DNA of 64,000 bases from Enterococcus crotali (GTDB lineage Bacteria; Bacillota; Bacilli; Lactobacillales; Enterococcaceae). A program made the position numbers and the translations under genes. The DNA lies in contig NZ_AYPQ01000002.1 of NCBI RefSeq assembly GCF_000633635.1, forward strand, positions 653,442 through 717,441. Reading direction: 5' to 3'. Below, one piece after another: positions 36,996 through 47,254 of this stretch. Under the pieces are notes generated by a model that was given only the letters and a program-made list of their open reading frames with translations, was not told the DNA's origin and did no database searches. The stretch's first letter is position 1; the number at the start of each line of letters is the position of its first letter.

Positions 36996-39900
36996 TTATG
37001 CTAAATTACAGCTCATAGCAGATGCAAACTGAGGATTTTTGCCAAACATATCTCCTAATTTAAGAAGTAGTTGTGAAAGAGCTGCTCCAGCTGGTCCAAT
37101 TAAGAAATCATCAAGAACTCCTATACCAGTTGCATCATTTGCTACTAGATAAGCAATAAGTGCTGTAAGAGCAACTGCGCTAATAGCCATGAATGGTACT
37201 TTGGCGTATTCAAACAGTTCTTTCCATGTTTTTGAGCTAATAGATTTAATCCATTTATCTGTCATTTTTCCTTTGCTCATACCAGTTGTACCCGTTCCAG
37301 TCCAACCATTTTTATCAAAACCAAAATCAGCTACATTTAAGTTCCCATTTGATGATTTAGTTCCTGCACCGAGAGTAATAGATGGGTCTTTGCTGATAGT
37401 AATATTCCTATGAAGATCAGAGGTATTTCCTTGTTTATCTGTGAAAGAGGCTTTCTGTTCCTGCGAAGCCTTAATAGAAGAAAGACCACTCGAATCTGCA
37501 GAAATACTGGTTTTGTTAGACCAACCTATTTTTCCCCAAGGAGTAGGAATAGATATATTAATAGGGATATTTATTCCTATTCCAGCAGTGTCAGTCCTTT
37601 TCCCTGTAGCTTTATCAATAGATGTTTTAGCAGAAGTTACGATTATGCTTCCGCCTTTAGTCCCACTAGTGACGTGTTTAGTTCCATCTGGATAGACTAC
37701 TTCTGTAGTTACACTTTCACCTTTAATATTATTATTCCAAAAATCTGAAATTCCTTTTCCAATATCACCTAGTGAAGGGAAATATCCATCCTTATCCACC
37801 AAATCTAAAGGACTGTTCCAAACGTAAGTGTATGGATTTAAAGTCATAGGGGAAGTCAATACTCCTTTAATACCATCTTCACTTAAAAACCTACCTTGAT
37901 TTTGATCATAATATCTCGCCTGCGCATAATTCATTCCACTAACTTCATCTTGTTGATACCCAGTAAAACCAAAAGGTTGGTTAGTTGGTGTATTGAATAG
38001 ACTCTGTCCAAATTCATCGTAGGTATATTCTTCAAGAGACTGTCCAGTATTTGTTAACTGACGTAACGGACTGCCTAAATCATCTAACAAGAAGTGTTCT
38101 TCTTCATTTTTTGCCAATAAGTCATTATCCCATAAATACAGTTCTTTGTCTTCATTCACCTGACGTGCTAATAAATTATTATATGGTTTTGTTAAATCTA
38201 AAATATACTGAATTTGTTTTAACGGTTCATTGACTTTTTCAACTGTTTGGCCTGATCGATTTCTCAAACCGTTATATTGATACGTTGCCTTGTCACCTGA
38301 TGCAGTAGTCACTTGTGTCATCATATTGGTCGCATCAAAGGTAAATGATTTAGTAACCTGATTGTTGATCAATTCCTCCACAAGATTGCCGCGTTGATCA
38401 TAGTTAAATTGTTTAGTTGCTTGTGGTGTATTTTGTTTGATTAGCTGATTCAAGGCATTGTATTGATAGGTTGTTGAACCAGTTGATTCTTGTTTACTTG
38501 TACGGTTACCAAATGCATCATAGGTGTATTGACGTAAGACTTCTTGGTCTTTTGATACATGTGTCAAACGCTGTAAGGCATCATATTGATACTGGTATTG
38601 TCCACTGTCTTTGGTCAACCCTTGACGTTGCTTCTCAATTACTTGTTTGTTTCCAGCTTGATCGTACTGATACTGGTATTTTTCTAGAATTTCTTGCTCT
38701 TTTTGATGGATCAAGGCACTTAGTTGAGAAGCAGGTGTATATTCATAGTGTGTTGTCACTTGGTTTGGTAAAGATTTTTCAATCAGGCGTCCTTGGGCAT
38801 CATAGTGATAACGATAGACCTGATCTCCGGTGTGTAGTTCTGTTAGTTTGTTAGAAGGATTGTAAACATATTGTACTTCTTTGCCATCTGGATAGACTAA
38901 TTTTGTACGATTACTTTGACCGTCCCATCCATATTTTGTGATTTGTTGATCTGGCGTTTGAACTTCTTCTACACGACCTAAAGCATCTAATTTCATTTGA
39001 GTGGTGCCTAACCAGTCTTTCACCGCTTCCAATTTACGTAGAGGATTATACTGCATAAGGACTTCTTTACCATCTGAATACTGGATTTTCTGAACTTGTC
39101 CCGTTTGGTTATAGTTTAAGTCTGTTTGATAACCGTCTTTATCCGTCTTTTTGATAAGTTGATTATTTTCGTCATAGCGATACTGTTCTTGATTTCCTAA
39201 AGCATCAGTGACAGAGGTCACGTTTCCTAGTAAATCGTATTGATACTGTGTTACACGATTTTGTTCGGACACTTTTTCTAGTTCGGCATCGATTAACCCG
39301 TATTGTTGAATGGTTGTTAGATTCCCTACCGTATCATAATCGTAGTGGGTTTCATTCCCTAAAGCATCTTTAACCAGAGTAAGATTTCCTGTCAGAGAAT
39401 AATCGTATTCCGTAATGGCTCCCGCTTCATCTTGGTATAAAACGATTCGATCGGCAGCGTCATAAGAGAACTTCCGGGTGTTGCCTAATGGATTGGTAAT
39501 AGCTGTGACACGATCTAAGCTATCGTAGGTATAAGTGATCTTGCTTTCTTCACCAGCCCATTTTTCAATGACATTGTCATTCAAGTCATACACATATTGT
39601 TCTGTTTCACCAGCAGGGTAGGTGACTTGTTTTAAGTTTCCACCTGGATAATACGCATAAGACGTGATCCCACCGTTTGCGTCTGTCACATCTTCTAATT
39701 GTCCAAGTGAGGTGTAAGAAAGGGTGATTTCATTTTCTAAAGCATCTGTCTGGCGGACTAATTGTCCTAGTAAGTCGTATTCAAAGGTCGTTGTATGGTT
39801 TAAGGCATCGGTGATTGTTGCGACTTTACCTAGTTTATTATAGGTATAACGAGTGGTCGCACCATCAGCTTCAACCATCTTTGTCCGTCGATTTAAGGCG

Positions 39901-42064
39901 TCATACGCAAACGTTGTCTCTTCCCCTTTAGGAGAGCGAATACTAGTCACATTTTGATTTTCATCATAGTCGTAGTGAACACTGTGACCTTTGGCGTTAA
40001 CGACTTGACTTAGTTGGTTGTATTGGTTGTACAAGTAGGCCGTTTCTGCGCCATTTGGTTCTTTAATTTTTGAGATATTCCACATCAAATCATAATCCAT
40101 CTCTGTCACGTGTCCAGATTGATTCGTGATAGCTGAAACTTTTCCTAACTCATTGTATTCTTGTGTGACTGTTGTCCCATCAAAGTCTTTAACGGTAGTC
40201 ACTTTATTGATTTCATTGTACGTATATTCGCGTGTATTGCCTTCATCATTCGTAACTTTGGTCAAATTACCTTCTGAATCATACTCGAATTTCGTTACGG
40301 CACCCGTTGGATTCGTGGTTTCAATGACTTGATTTTGGTTGTCGTATACATAATGAGTGGTTCCTTGGTTTGGGTATTGGATACTTGCTAGGTTGCCGCG
40401 TTCATCATAGCGAAAGACCATGCGACTACCGTCGGGTTGCTTCACACGTATTGGACGATTTTGTTCATCATAAATCATTTCTGACGAGCAATGTAATGGA
40501 TTCTCCACTTTTAATAAGTTGCCATTTTCATAGGTAAAGGTATATTCAGCGCCATTCGGTTGTTTCATATAGATAGGGTGGTTCTGCTCATCATATTTCA
40601 TTGTCATAACTTCACCTAATGGATTGGTTACGTTAATCAGATTACCTTGTTCATCATAGTTGTATTGTGTTTTATTTCCTTTTCTATCCGTGACAGAAGT
40701 AGGCTTATTCTGATTATTGTAGGTCGTAATTTCTTCGCCATTTGGATAGACGACTTTCGTATTTCGGTAATGTTTGTCTCGGTAGTAGGTAACTTTTAAT
40801 CCATTTTGTTCCGTTACAACAATTGTTTTCGCGTCATCATCGTACTCATAGGTCATAACTCCGCCATCTGGGAAGGTTTGTTTCGTGATTCTTGATAAAT
40901 AGTCGTATTCATTTTTGACTAAATTAATCTTTCTTGGATTGGTTGTTGTTGTTAATTTACCATTTTCATAGCCGTAACGGACAATCGCTTTATTTGGTAG
41001 TTTTACTTCCGTCAAGCACGCATCTTCATAAGAAAAGCTTACTTTTCGTTTGGCTTGATCTTTGATACTTGTGAGTAACCCAGTGTCATCATAACGAAAA
41101 CGAATGAAACCACTTGGACTTTCTACTTTTTTCAATCGTTGTTCAGAATTGTATGAGAAGCGGATTTTTTGTCCAGATTCTGTCTGTTTAGTCACTAGTT
41201 GACCCTTGGTATTAAAGTGATAATGGGTTTGGTCTTCTATAATTAGCTGATAGCCTGTTTCTTCTTTTACCACAATATGGCTAGGGAAGAGAGAAGAGTG
41301 GTAGTTGTTGTTTTCTAAGAATTCATAGAAACAACATGCCCATCTTCCATCATAATTTTCAGTTCATCTGTTTCTTCGGTCACACAGACCTCAAAAGGAT
41401 GAACCCAATTTTTCCCTAAAGCCCCTTTGTACTCGTCCATCGCATTATACGTACGGGTGAAGCTCAAAGGTACTTCCCCTTGAATGACTAAATCTTCTTT
41501 GTCTGCACTAAAGTTACCCGTTGTCAGGTTGACTGGATCTTTACTGTATCGGGCACTGGTTACTTTTAAGCCTTTAGATGTTTCTGATACTCGTTTCAGT
41601 GTTTTGTCTACATTGGACATAGACATTCCATTTTTTAAGCGCATTTTGGATAATGATTTCTTAAAGGCATCGACACTTTGAGCAGTGAAGCCACCATTGA
41701 TAAACGATTGGTACTCTTTAAATAGACTAGCGAGTTCATTGGCAGCGCTTGTTAACTCAGAAACATTACTAGCCGCCGCTCTGTCTAAAGTTGGTAAATC
41801 ATTTTGAAGTTTTTCAACATCACGTTGTAATTTTTGTAATAAATCCTGAAATTTATTTTTCTCTAATTTAAAGCCGCTGGTAGCGCCAGTTAAGCGCCCA
41901 CTTTTGGCTTCTGAGGGAACCTGAGATTCTAATGAACGAACAGTTGATACTTTAGATTCCATTTCATGACTGAATTGTTCCGCTGCTTTGAAGAGTGATT
42001 CATATTGTGTTTTTAATTCGACAATAGCCGATAAGAGAAACACGCGATCTTTTCCTACACCCAT
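36996..42064 (-). CDS. RHS/YD-repeat polymorphic toxin with T7SS-type N-terminus, frameshifted
   Basis: Reconstructed length about 1689 residues. N-terminal helical hairpin domain (about 1-150) like LXG/WXG export modules; DPVNLTTGNF opening the RHS cage; about 45 YD repeats (YDEQGNLINVTNPLGE type); the RHS core end FTGYQQDEVSGMNYAQARYYDQ and NPYTYVWNSPLDLVDKDGYF, where toxins are cleaved. The ~240-residue C-terminus is Ser/Thr/Gly-rich, then has two hydrophobic segments (VPFMAISAVALTALIAYLVA; a second after GIGVLDD), suggesting a membrane-active toxin. One missing base near 41324-41330 splits the frame; restoring it gives VVSYEFLENNNYHSS. Two lipoproteins follow. Confidence 0.88.
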
Positions 42065-42136
42065 TTTTTCTCCTCCAAATTATTTATTTTTTGAAATATT
42101 TTTCCTTTAGAGTGCTATTTATTTACAATTCATTTC

Positions 42137-42619
42137 TTAAGGTTTATAATCACCGTTATCCACATCAAATTGATCTACATATTTTTTTGGATAGAACCAT
42201 CTATTTTTTTGTCCCTTTTTAGGATGTAGATAATCTCGTTTTATAGGTGTTATAAATTTCCAGCTTTTTACAACTATTTTTTTTTCTTTATCTATTAAAG
42301 TTCCCTTGACTAAAAAATTATTATCTTCGTTTAAAAGTACCATGCTTGATAACTGATTTTTGGGTGAATTGTCGACTAACTCTACATCCTCTAAATTATG
42401 CCCATTTTCAGATTCAATAGTCCAACCTCGACTAGTTGTCCATAACTCAGGCTTAACAATATAATACTCTGATGACTTTGTAGCGATTTTATCTAGTGCA
42501 GCTTTTTTGGATATTCCTTCAGTAACGAGTGGAAATCTTGTTGATAAAATCCTCGCACATATGAGGAAAATAAAAGCACAAAAACTTATAATAATCATTA
42601 TTTTCTTAATAGTACGCAA
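42137..42619 (-). CDS. Small membrane-anchored protein upstream of RHS
   Basis: A 160-residue protein with one N-terminal membrane helix (MIIISFCAFIFLICARIL, about 8-25) and an outside domain with WTTSRGWTIESENGH. It begins with TTG at 42619 behind an AGAGGTG site. No family is recognised. It is 70 bp upstream of the RHS gene and overlaps the 49-residue gene to its right, so it is probably part of the RHS transcript. Confidence 0.6.
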   Translation of the reverse strand: MRTIKKIMIIISFCAFIFLICARILSTRFPLVTEGISKKAALDKIATKSSEYYIVKPELWTTSRGWTIESENGHNLEDVELVDNSPKNQLSSMVLLNEDNNFLVKGTLIDKEKKIVVKSWKFITPIKRDYLHPKKGQKNRWFYPKKYVDQFDVDNGDYKP

Positions 42620-42747
42620 AATTTTTCACCTCTAATATATACATTGACTAGAATTAAATAGAAGTCACCATTATTTAGTTTAATTTCAATTTTTTCTCCG
42701 TTAAAAATCCAAGAGATGAGTTCACTGTTGTATATTAAGTTTTCCAC
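42598..42747 (-). CDS. 49-residue small protein
   Basis: A GTG-started frame (42747) with AAGGAG 9 bases upstream, reading MENLIYNSELISWIFNGEKI and ending FCVLLRK; its last 22 bases overlap the start of the next gene, an arrangement that suggests translational coupling. The protein is beta-strand-like (EIKLNNGDFYLILVNVY). The family is unknown. It could equally be a chance frame, but the site and coupling favour translation. Confidence 0.45.
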   Translation of the reverse strand: MENLIYNSELISWIFNGEKIEIKLNNGDFYLILVNVYIRGEKFCVLLRK

Positions 42748-42803
42748 TATAAAGTTCTCCTTTTTTTAACACTCTGGAAATTTCCACTTTGTGTAGAACG
42801 TTA

Positions 42804-43502
42804 TCACCAGTCCAGGTAAAAAAACAATATCCCATAGCTTACTAATATACCTAAAATTAAATTAGGAAACCCATTCATAGGGACATGACTGAAAAAAAGT
42901 ATTAAAGGGAACGCTATAGGTGTGAAAAATGAAAAAAGAAGACTTATGAAATTTTCTCTAGACAATTTTTCATTCTCATTTACCAAATTTTCTTTTCTAG
43001 CTTTTCCTTTTTTTATATATGTCAACATAGTAATGTATCCTGATGTTATTGGAATAATGAAACTAAGCATCCCAATAATTAGAATTAAATTTATTATATT
43101 GAGAGGAATAACCTCTAGAGTAAACTGTTTGTAGTAATTATAAATATTTTGAAGATATAAAATGAATCCAGTACAAAAAGATAGACATGCAAAAAGAAAG
43201 AGAATAATAAGAAAGAGGATCGATTGAGCTTTTTCAAAATGTTTTCTCACTTTATTTACGCTAAAGAAGAGACAAATGATAGAAACTACTATAAAAACAG
43301 TAGACATTATTTTGACAATGCTAGGTATAAAACCTATATATTCAATGAAGTAGTGGGTTATACCAAAAGCAAATAGCGGTCCCAATATTATCCAAAAATT
43401 AGTCAATGTTTTTAATCCTTCTGAATCATGTCTACCAGACTTTACTGATAGCGTGTATTCAAATAAATCTTCTTTCTTAAATTGTCTTAAACTAAGATTC
43501 AT
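42804..43502 (-). CDS. Multi-pass membrane protein, SGR family
   Basis: A 232-residue protein with about six membrane segments; N-terminal LFEYTLSVKSGRHDSEGLK shares its pattern with 30140-30895. No known domain. It lies upstream of the RHS gene in the same orientation, so it may be an immunity protein left by an earlier effector, or an export accessory. Inference only. Confidence 0.6.
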   Translation of the reverse strand: MNLSLRQFKKEDLFEYTLSVKSGRHDSEGLKTLTNFWIILGPLFAFGITHYFIEYIGFIPSIVKIMSTVFIVVSIICLFFSVNKVRKHFEKAQSILFLIILFLFACLSFCTGFILYLQNIYNYYKQFTLEVIPLNIINLILIIGMLSFIIPITSGYITMLTYIKKGKARKENLVNENEKLSRENFISLLFSFFTPIAFPLILFFSHVPMNGFPNLILGILVSYGILFFYLDW

Positions 43503-43527
43503 TTTGTTCCTCCTAAAACTGTTGTGA

Positions 43528-43833
43528 TCATTTGTTTAACTTTTTTATTTTGTTATGCATATGTTCGAGCTCTATCAATATAGGATCGTTATAATTCCCT
43601 GTATCATCCACAAAATGTCTGGTTAAATCCATGAGATTAATAGTACTAGTGATTGTTTCACTGCCGTCGATTTGTTCTAAAATTTGGTTTATGGAACGTT
43701 CAATTCTAGCTAAGCTATAGTTTGAATTGTCATTTGGGTAATTGTTCTTAATTAATTTTAAAACTTGTTTACAGTGATATTCAATATTTTTTAGATTACG
43801 AAATTTAATTATGTTACCTATCATTGAGAACAA
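43528..43833 (-). CDS. Small helical protein, possible effector partner
   Basis: A 101-residue largely helical protein (IEYHCKQVLKLIKNNYPND, SLARIERSINQILEQIDGSE). It starts with TTG 43833 (GGAAG 7 bases upstream) or ATG 43824. It lies 4 bp after the gene at 43838-44152, so the two are coupled. Size and helical content resemble small T7SS effector chaperones, but no family is recognised. Confidence 0.5.
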   Translation of the reverse strand: MFSMIGNIIKFRNLKNIEYHCKQVLKLIKNNYPNDNSNYSLARIERSINQILEQIDGSETITSTINLMDLTRHFVDDTGNYNDPILIELEHMHNKIKKLNK

Positions 43834-43837
43834 TTCT

Positions 43838-44152
43838 TCACTTCCAATCTAATAAAGGGACTTCTAAGGACTGAGGAGCTTCTTTTATAAAACCTAATCC
43901 GCTAACATATATCTGTTTATTTAAATCTTTCAACGTCAAATAATTAATTCTTCTATAGACTTCTAATTCTTGTTCGTTTGTCAATTGTACTTGTTGTATG
44001 GTCTCGTTAGTATGGGCGGATAATATAATTGTCCAATAAACTTCATCTCTAAAGTCTGCAACATTGCAGTTGACGATACAAGATGGATCTTCATAAATTG
44101 TATTTTTATTTTTGTTAGATTTCCTCATAATTTTAAAATTTTCTGTGCCCAT
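43838..44152 (-). CDS. Small protein of unknown function
   Basis: A 104-residue protein beginning MGTENFKIMRKSNKNKN, with a beta-rich middle (VYWTIILSAHTNETIQQVQL) and a C-terminal VPLLDWK. It is the first intact gene of the short operon leading to the RHS gene. No domain is recognised. Confidence 0.5.
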   Translation of the reverse strand: MGTENFKIMRKSNKNKNTIYEDPSCIVNCNVADFRDEVYWTIILSAHTNETIQQVQLTNEQELEVYRRINYLTLKDLNKQIYVSGLGFIKEAPQSLEVPLLDWK

Positions 44153-44229
44153 TGTTTATCAGCCCTTTATTTTAATTTGTCTAAGTTAAGAGAACCTGTA
44201 TTACTAAGCTCTAGACATATAAACATGAT

Positions 44230-44416
44230 CTAAGCTTTAAAATACTCACGCAATCTTTTATCTGTTCTCAAACTCTCCACGAAATCATCTAAGGTAACAT
44301 AAATATGTTTTAAAGCCTGTAAGGTTTCCTTTTTTACTAGTCACGAACACATTCCAAGTATTATCTTTTCTTTTTTTAATATCGCTAGCTTCGTTTTTTT
44401 CATATCTAGCGTACAT
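44230..44416 (-). pseudogene. Broken small gene, 3' part of an unknown protein
   Basis: Reads MYARYEKNEASDIKKRKDNT..VFVTSKK, then after an apparent one-base insertion in the A-run near 44330 continues ETLQALKHIYVTLDDFVESL..REYFKA to TAG (44230-44232). The frame is closed upstream by a stop lying inside the palindrome at 44425-44454. No family is recognised. Confidence 0.45.
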
Positions 44417-44424
44417 TCTAAATA

Positions 44425-44454
44425 AGTCTTTATGTTAAGTTTAACATAAAGACT
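44425..44454. repeat. Perfect 14-bp inverted repeat with 2-bp centre
   Basis: AGTCTTTATGTTAA (44425-44438), GT, TTAACATAAAGACT (44441-44454). It has no T-tract in the usual terminator position and sits at the 5' break of the pseudogene at 44230-44416. Confidence 0.7.
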
Positions 44455-44526
44455 GGATAAATATTTTATACTTAACAAAAAAGTAAAAAACTACTAATTA
44501 GAGTAATTTTTCACTTTGAACATGAC

Positions 44527-44908
44527 TTAATATTTAACTTTTTCTTTTTGTCTCAACTCTGTAATTTGGTTCTCAATTTTCGTCAAGGTTTGTGTAAAGT
44601 CATTATGAAAAATAGAGAAGACTCTTCAATTTTTTAGAGTCAATCCAAATGCTTTTTTTGGTTACAATAATCAAATTGAGAACATTAATAATGAAGCACA
44701 TTTGCAAGCTGATTTTTTTCGTAAGTTGGAAGTTGGGGATGAAAAGAGTGTATTGAAACAGTTGGTCAATGAGTATCCATTTATGGAGAAGCAGAATTTT
44801 GACAAGGTGTTGAACTATAATAAATTTATTTTTGAAACAAATATTGAAAAATATATAGGTCAAGAAATCGAACGTTTTAAAGCAATCAATATGTCTACAG
44901 ATGAGTAA
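44527..44908. pseudogene. Two convergent gene scraps
   Basis: Minus strand 44527-44622: C-terminal fragment FTQTLTKIENQITELRQK...VKY. Plus strand 44609-44908: 99 codons open from the left with no start (FFRVNPNAFFGYNNQI, ... FMEKQNFDKVLNYNKFIFET ... INMSTDE). Both lack N-termini and meet near 44610, so this is a rearrangement joint. A TTG at 44702 could start a 68-residue product but has no ribosome-binding site. Confidence 0.5.
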
Positions 44909-45037
44909 TATGAAGATTGCTCAGTTGAAATGGCTCAAAAAACAGAAATAGTTTTGACCTAACTGTCAGAACTATTTCCGTTTTTTTTAGTATTTTAAAT
45001 ACCAGTGTATAGTGTTATACATTATAGAATCAAAGCG

Positions 45038-45478
45038 TTATTTCATAGGAATATAAACGTCAATCAAAGTCTCATTATAAATATCGTAATTCACACAATA
45101 CATTTCGTCGCATAATTCGCTATTGTATTCTTCTAGAGCATAATCAGCAATTTTTCTTCTAGCTTCTTCTAGATTATCTTCTAGATCAGCTTGTCTCAGA
45201 ACAATTGTATTGTCTATCTCAAATACTTTAATTGTTTCGTAAGGAAAGTTCTCTGGTATTTCTGAAATAGGCATATAGAATTCAATATTTCTAACAGTAT
45301 TGTCTTTGTCAGATTCAGATAACTTGAAGATCATTATATCTATATTATAAACATTTTCCTGAGCTTCAATGCTGTGCATCTTTTCAAAACCTTTATCAAA
45401 ATCAGTTTTCGACAAATTCATGCTTTGCCTCACTACATTGGGCATAATTAGTGGCATTTTTTCTAAACGCATAATCAT
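45038..45478 (-). CDS. DUF5085-like T7SS accessory protein 3
   Basis: A 146-residue soluble alpha/beta protein (IIMRLEKMPLIMPNVVRQS..., IEFYMPISEIPENFPYETIK, ending ETLIDVYIPMK). The (I/V)(E/D)(F/V)(Y/F)(M/I)PI pattern at middle and end is shared with its two upstream neighbours and fits DUF5085-type proteins found in LXG operons. Start and stop overlap the neighbour (ATGA), so translation is coupled. Role unknown; effector targeting or folding is a reasonable guess. Confidence 0.6.
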   Translation of the reverse strand: MIMRLEKMPLIMPNVVRQSMNLSKTDFDKGFEKMHSIEAQENVYNIDIMIFKLSESDKDNTVRNIEFYMPISEIPENFPYETIKVFEIDNTIVLRQADLEDNLEEARRKIADYALEEYNSELCDEMYCVNYDIYNETLIDVYIPMK

Positions 45479-46002
45479 TCTCCTTTCAAGAATTTTTCTT
45501 TTATTTTGTTCAAGAATGATTTCATTTTCCCTTCGTCTTGAAATACACGAATTGCTCCAAAATAAACTTCTAAGTACAGCTGATCATCAACTATTTTAAA
45601 AAGGTTATGGAAAGGGGCTGTATTTTCCATATTATTTTTATTCGCATAATCAATCAACTCTGCATATTTTTCTATTGCTATTTCCTGAGCTTGTTCTTGA
45701 TCAGTTACCAAAGCTCTAGTCATCAACATAGGCTCTACCTGAAAATATGTTTGAAACATTAAGTCTTCATCGTCTAAGTTTTTTAATCGATTTTCTTCGA
45801 CTGGAATATTGTAGACGGCGAAAATAGGCTCAACACCAAGTTCACTCATTACAGTGTAAAATAATGGACCATTTGGAGTCAGGTCTTTTTCATCAATTAG
45901 TCGCATGAAGTCTTCAGTTATCTGCAGAGATTCTGAGCGCTCAAATTGATAATATTTAGAAACAACATTCTTATATGCAATTTTTTTTCCCTCTACAATC
46001 AA
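45475..46002 (-). CDS. DUF5085-like T7SS accessory protein 2
   Basis: A 175-residue protein starting MIVEGKKIAYKNVVSKYYQFE with a middle NGPLFYTVMSELGVEPIFAVYNIPVEEN that follows the DUF5085 layout (N-G-P-L-F-Y then a strand ending in P-V). The C-terminus adds a basic helix (KSFLNKIKEKFLKGE). It overlaps both neighbours by 4 bp (ATGA). It is part of the three-gene DUF5085-like set downstream of the LXG toxin and its membrane partner. Confidence 0.65.
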   Translation of the reverse strand: MIVEGKKIAYKNVVSKYYQFERSESLQITEDFMRLIDEKDLTPNGPLFYTVMSELGVEPIFAVYNIPVEENRLKNLDDEDLMFQTYFQVEPMLMTRALVTDQEQAQEIAIEKYAELIDYANKNNMENTAPFHNLFKIVDDQLYLEVYFGAIRVFQDEGKMKSFLNKIKEKFLKGE

Positions 46003-46472
46003 GCTAATACTCCTCCTTCAATCGGAATGAAAATATCAACAACTTTTTCTCCTAAATTGTCGGTAATAACAAAATAAGTTTTTTCAGATAAATTTAAATC
46101 TAATTGTTCATCTGCATATGTTCGTAACTCTTTATCATACCTGAAATAGTCTTCTTCATTATCAGCAATTCTAGTGATCAAAGCATTTTCTACTGTATAT
46201 CTGTCATAAGTTTTTAAATTATTGCCACCTGTGGCTATTTCTATTGGTAAGTTTAAAGTTAAGAAAAATTCAAAAATGACATAATCTGGTTCATTTTGTT
46301 GCGGGGTAATAGATAATACATCAGGACCATTCTGATAAAACTCCTCTTGATAATCAAAAAATTCAGAGAATTCTAAAGCTGTAGTGATTTCTTCTTTTTT
46401 TGCAATTGTTTTTGGTCGTACTACATTTAATAAGATCAGTGGACCTTGAGTTACTTTCATGAATTTTCCCAT
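45999..46472 (-). CDS. DUF5085-like T7SS accessory protein 1
   Basis: A 157-residue protein (MGKFMKVTQGPLILLNVVRP, YQNGPDVLSITP, IFEFFLTLNLPIEI, ending KVVDIFIPIEGGVLA) with the same domain layout as the next two genes. It overlaps the end of the membrane protein gene by 16 bp. The three paralogues are more diverged from each other than recent duplicates would be, suggesting distinct roles or a hetero-oligomer. Confidence 0.6.
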   Translation of the reverse strand: MGKFMKVTQGPLILLNVVRPKTIAKKEEITTALEFSEFFDYQEEFYQNGPDVLSITPQQNEPDYVIFEFFLTLNLPIEIATGGNNLKTYDRYTVENALITRIADNEEDYFRYDKELRTYADEQLDLNLSEKTYFVITDNLGEKVVDIFIPIEGGVLA

Positions 46473-47224
46473 CCTTCTTTCTTTAATGCTACTGTTAAAG
46501 CTTTTTCAGAATATTGTTCAGAAAATTTAAATTTCGTATATGATACAATCAAAAATTTAGTTACTATAAATGCCATAAAACACACAAGTGCAATCAGCAA
46601 TACAAATAAGGTAAGCGATCCCTCAAGGAGGCCTCCTAACCCAATTCCAGCAAATGTTCCAATCAAAACAATTCCTTGCCCCTTAGTCATTGCGTTAGTT
46701 ATATCACTGTCACCTTTTACCTTTTTTTCCATCTTAATTACCTTAGAATATTTTTTATGTGTTTTTCCAGTCCGAATCATCCAAATATACCATACTAGCG
46801 AGATAAGCATAAATACAAATGGAAGAGATAACAAGATATCAAATACTAGTGCTTGATACTTTTCTGAAATACGACTTGATAAAAAAACACTATATTCAAA
46901 GATGAGTATGACATAAGCTAGCTCTAAAAAGCCCCAACTAGTTAAAAAATAGATAATTGGATCATATATTTTAGTTTTTACAATTAATAATGAGCATAAT
47001 ATTAACACATTTATAACTAAAAAGAATGCACTAATACTCTGAAACAATATTGTTATTGGTAGATAAATGTCCTCATACTCAAGACTATCAATGTATAAAT
47101 ACATAATCGGAAAGCAAGCAACAGCTATAAGGCTTACTGTTCTTGTAGCTTTAATTCCGGCAAATTCTAATCGATATTTTATTGGTGCAATAAAAAAATA
47201 AAAATCATCAGCTGTTTTTCTCAT
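46457..47224 (-). CDS. Six-pass membrane protein, TADDFY family, likely LXG immunity
   Basis: A 255-residue protein, MRKTADDFYFFIAPIKYRLE..., with about six membrane segments and a cytosolic basic loop (KTHKKYSKVIKMEKKVKGDS). It is 30 bp downstream of the glycine-zipper LXG toxin gene and has an orphan paralogue at 31491-32225 plus a decayed one at 31149-31490, the distribution expected for immunity genes. Multi-pass immunity proteins are known for membrane-depolarising T7SS toxins (TspA/TsaI, TelE/TipE). The assignment is by context. Confidence 0.7.
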   Translation of the reverse strand: MRKTADDFYFFIAPIKYRLEFAGIKATRTVSLIAVACFPIMYLYIDSLEYEDIYLPITILFQSISAFFLVINVLILCSLLIVKTKIYDPIIYFLTSWGFLELAYVILIFEYSVFLSSRISEKYQALVFDILLSLPFVFMLISLVWYIWMIRTGKTHKKYSKVIKMEKKVKGDSDITNAMTKGQGIVLIGTFAGIGLGGLLEGSLTLFVLLIALVCFMAFIVTKFLIVSYTKFKFSEQYSEKALTVALKKEGWENS

Positions 47225-47254
47225 TTTTCCCCCTAACCTTACCTATTAGTTATT

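Noticed and set aside
37410..40332. Several plus-strand frames of 60-127 codons inside the RHS gene
   Set aside because: They mirror the YD-repeat codon pattern on the other strand and lack ribosome-binding sites.
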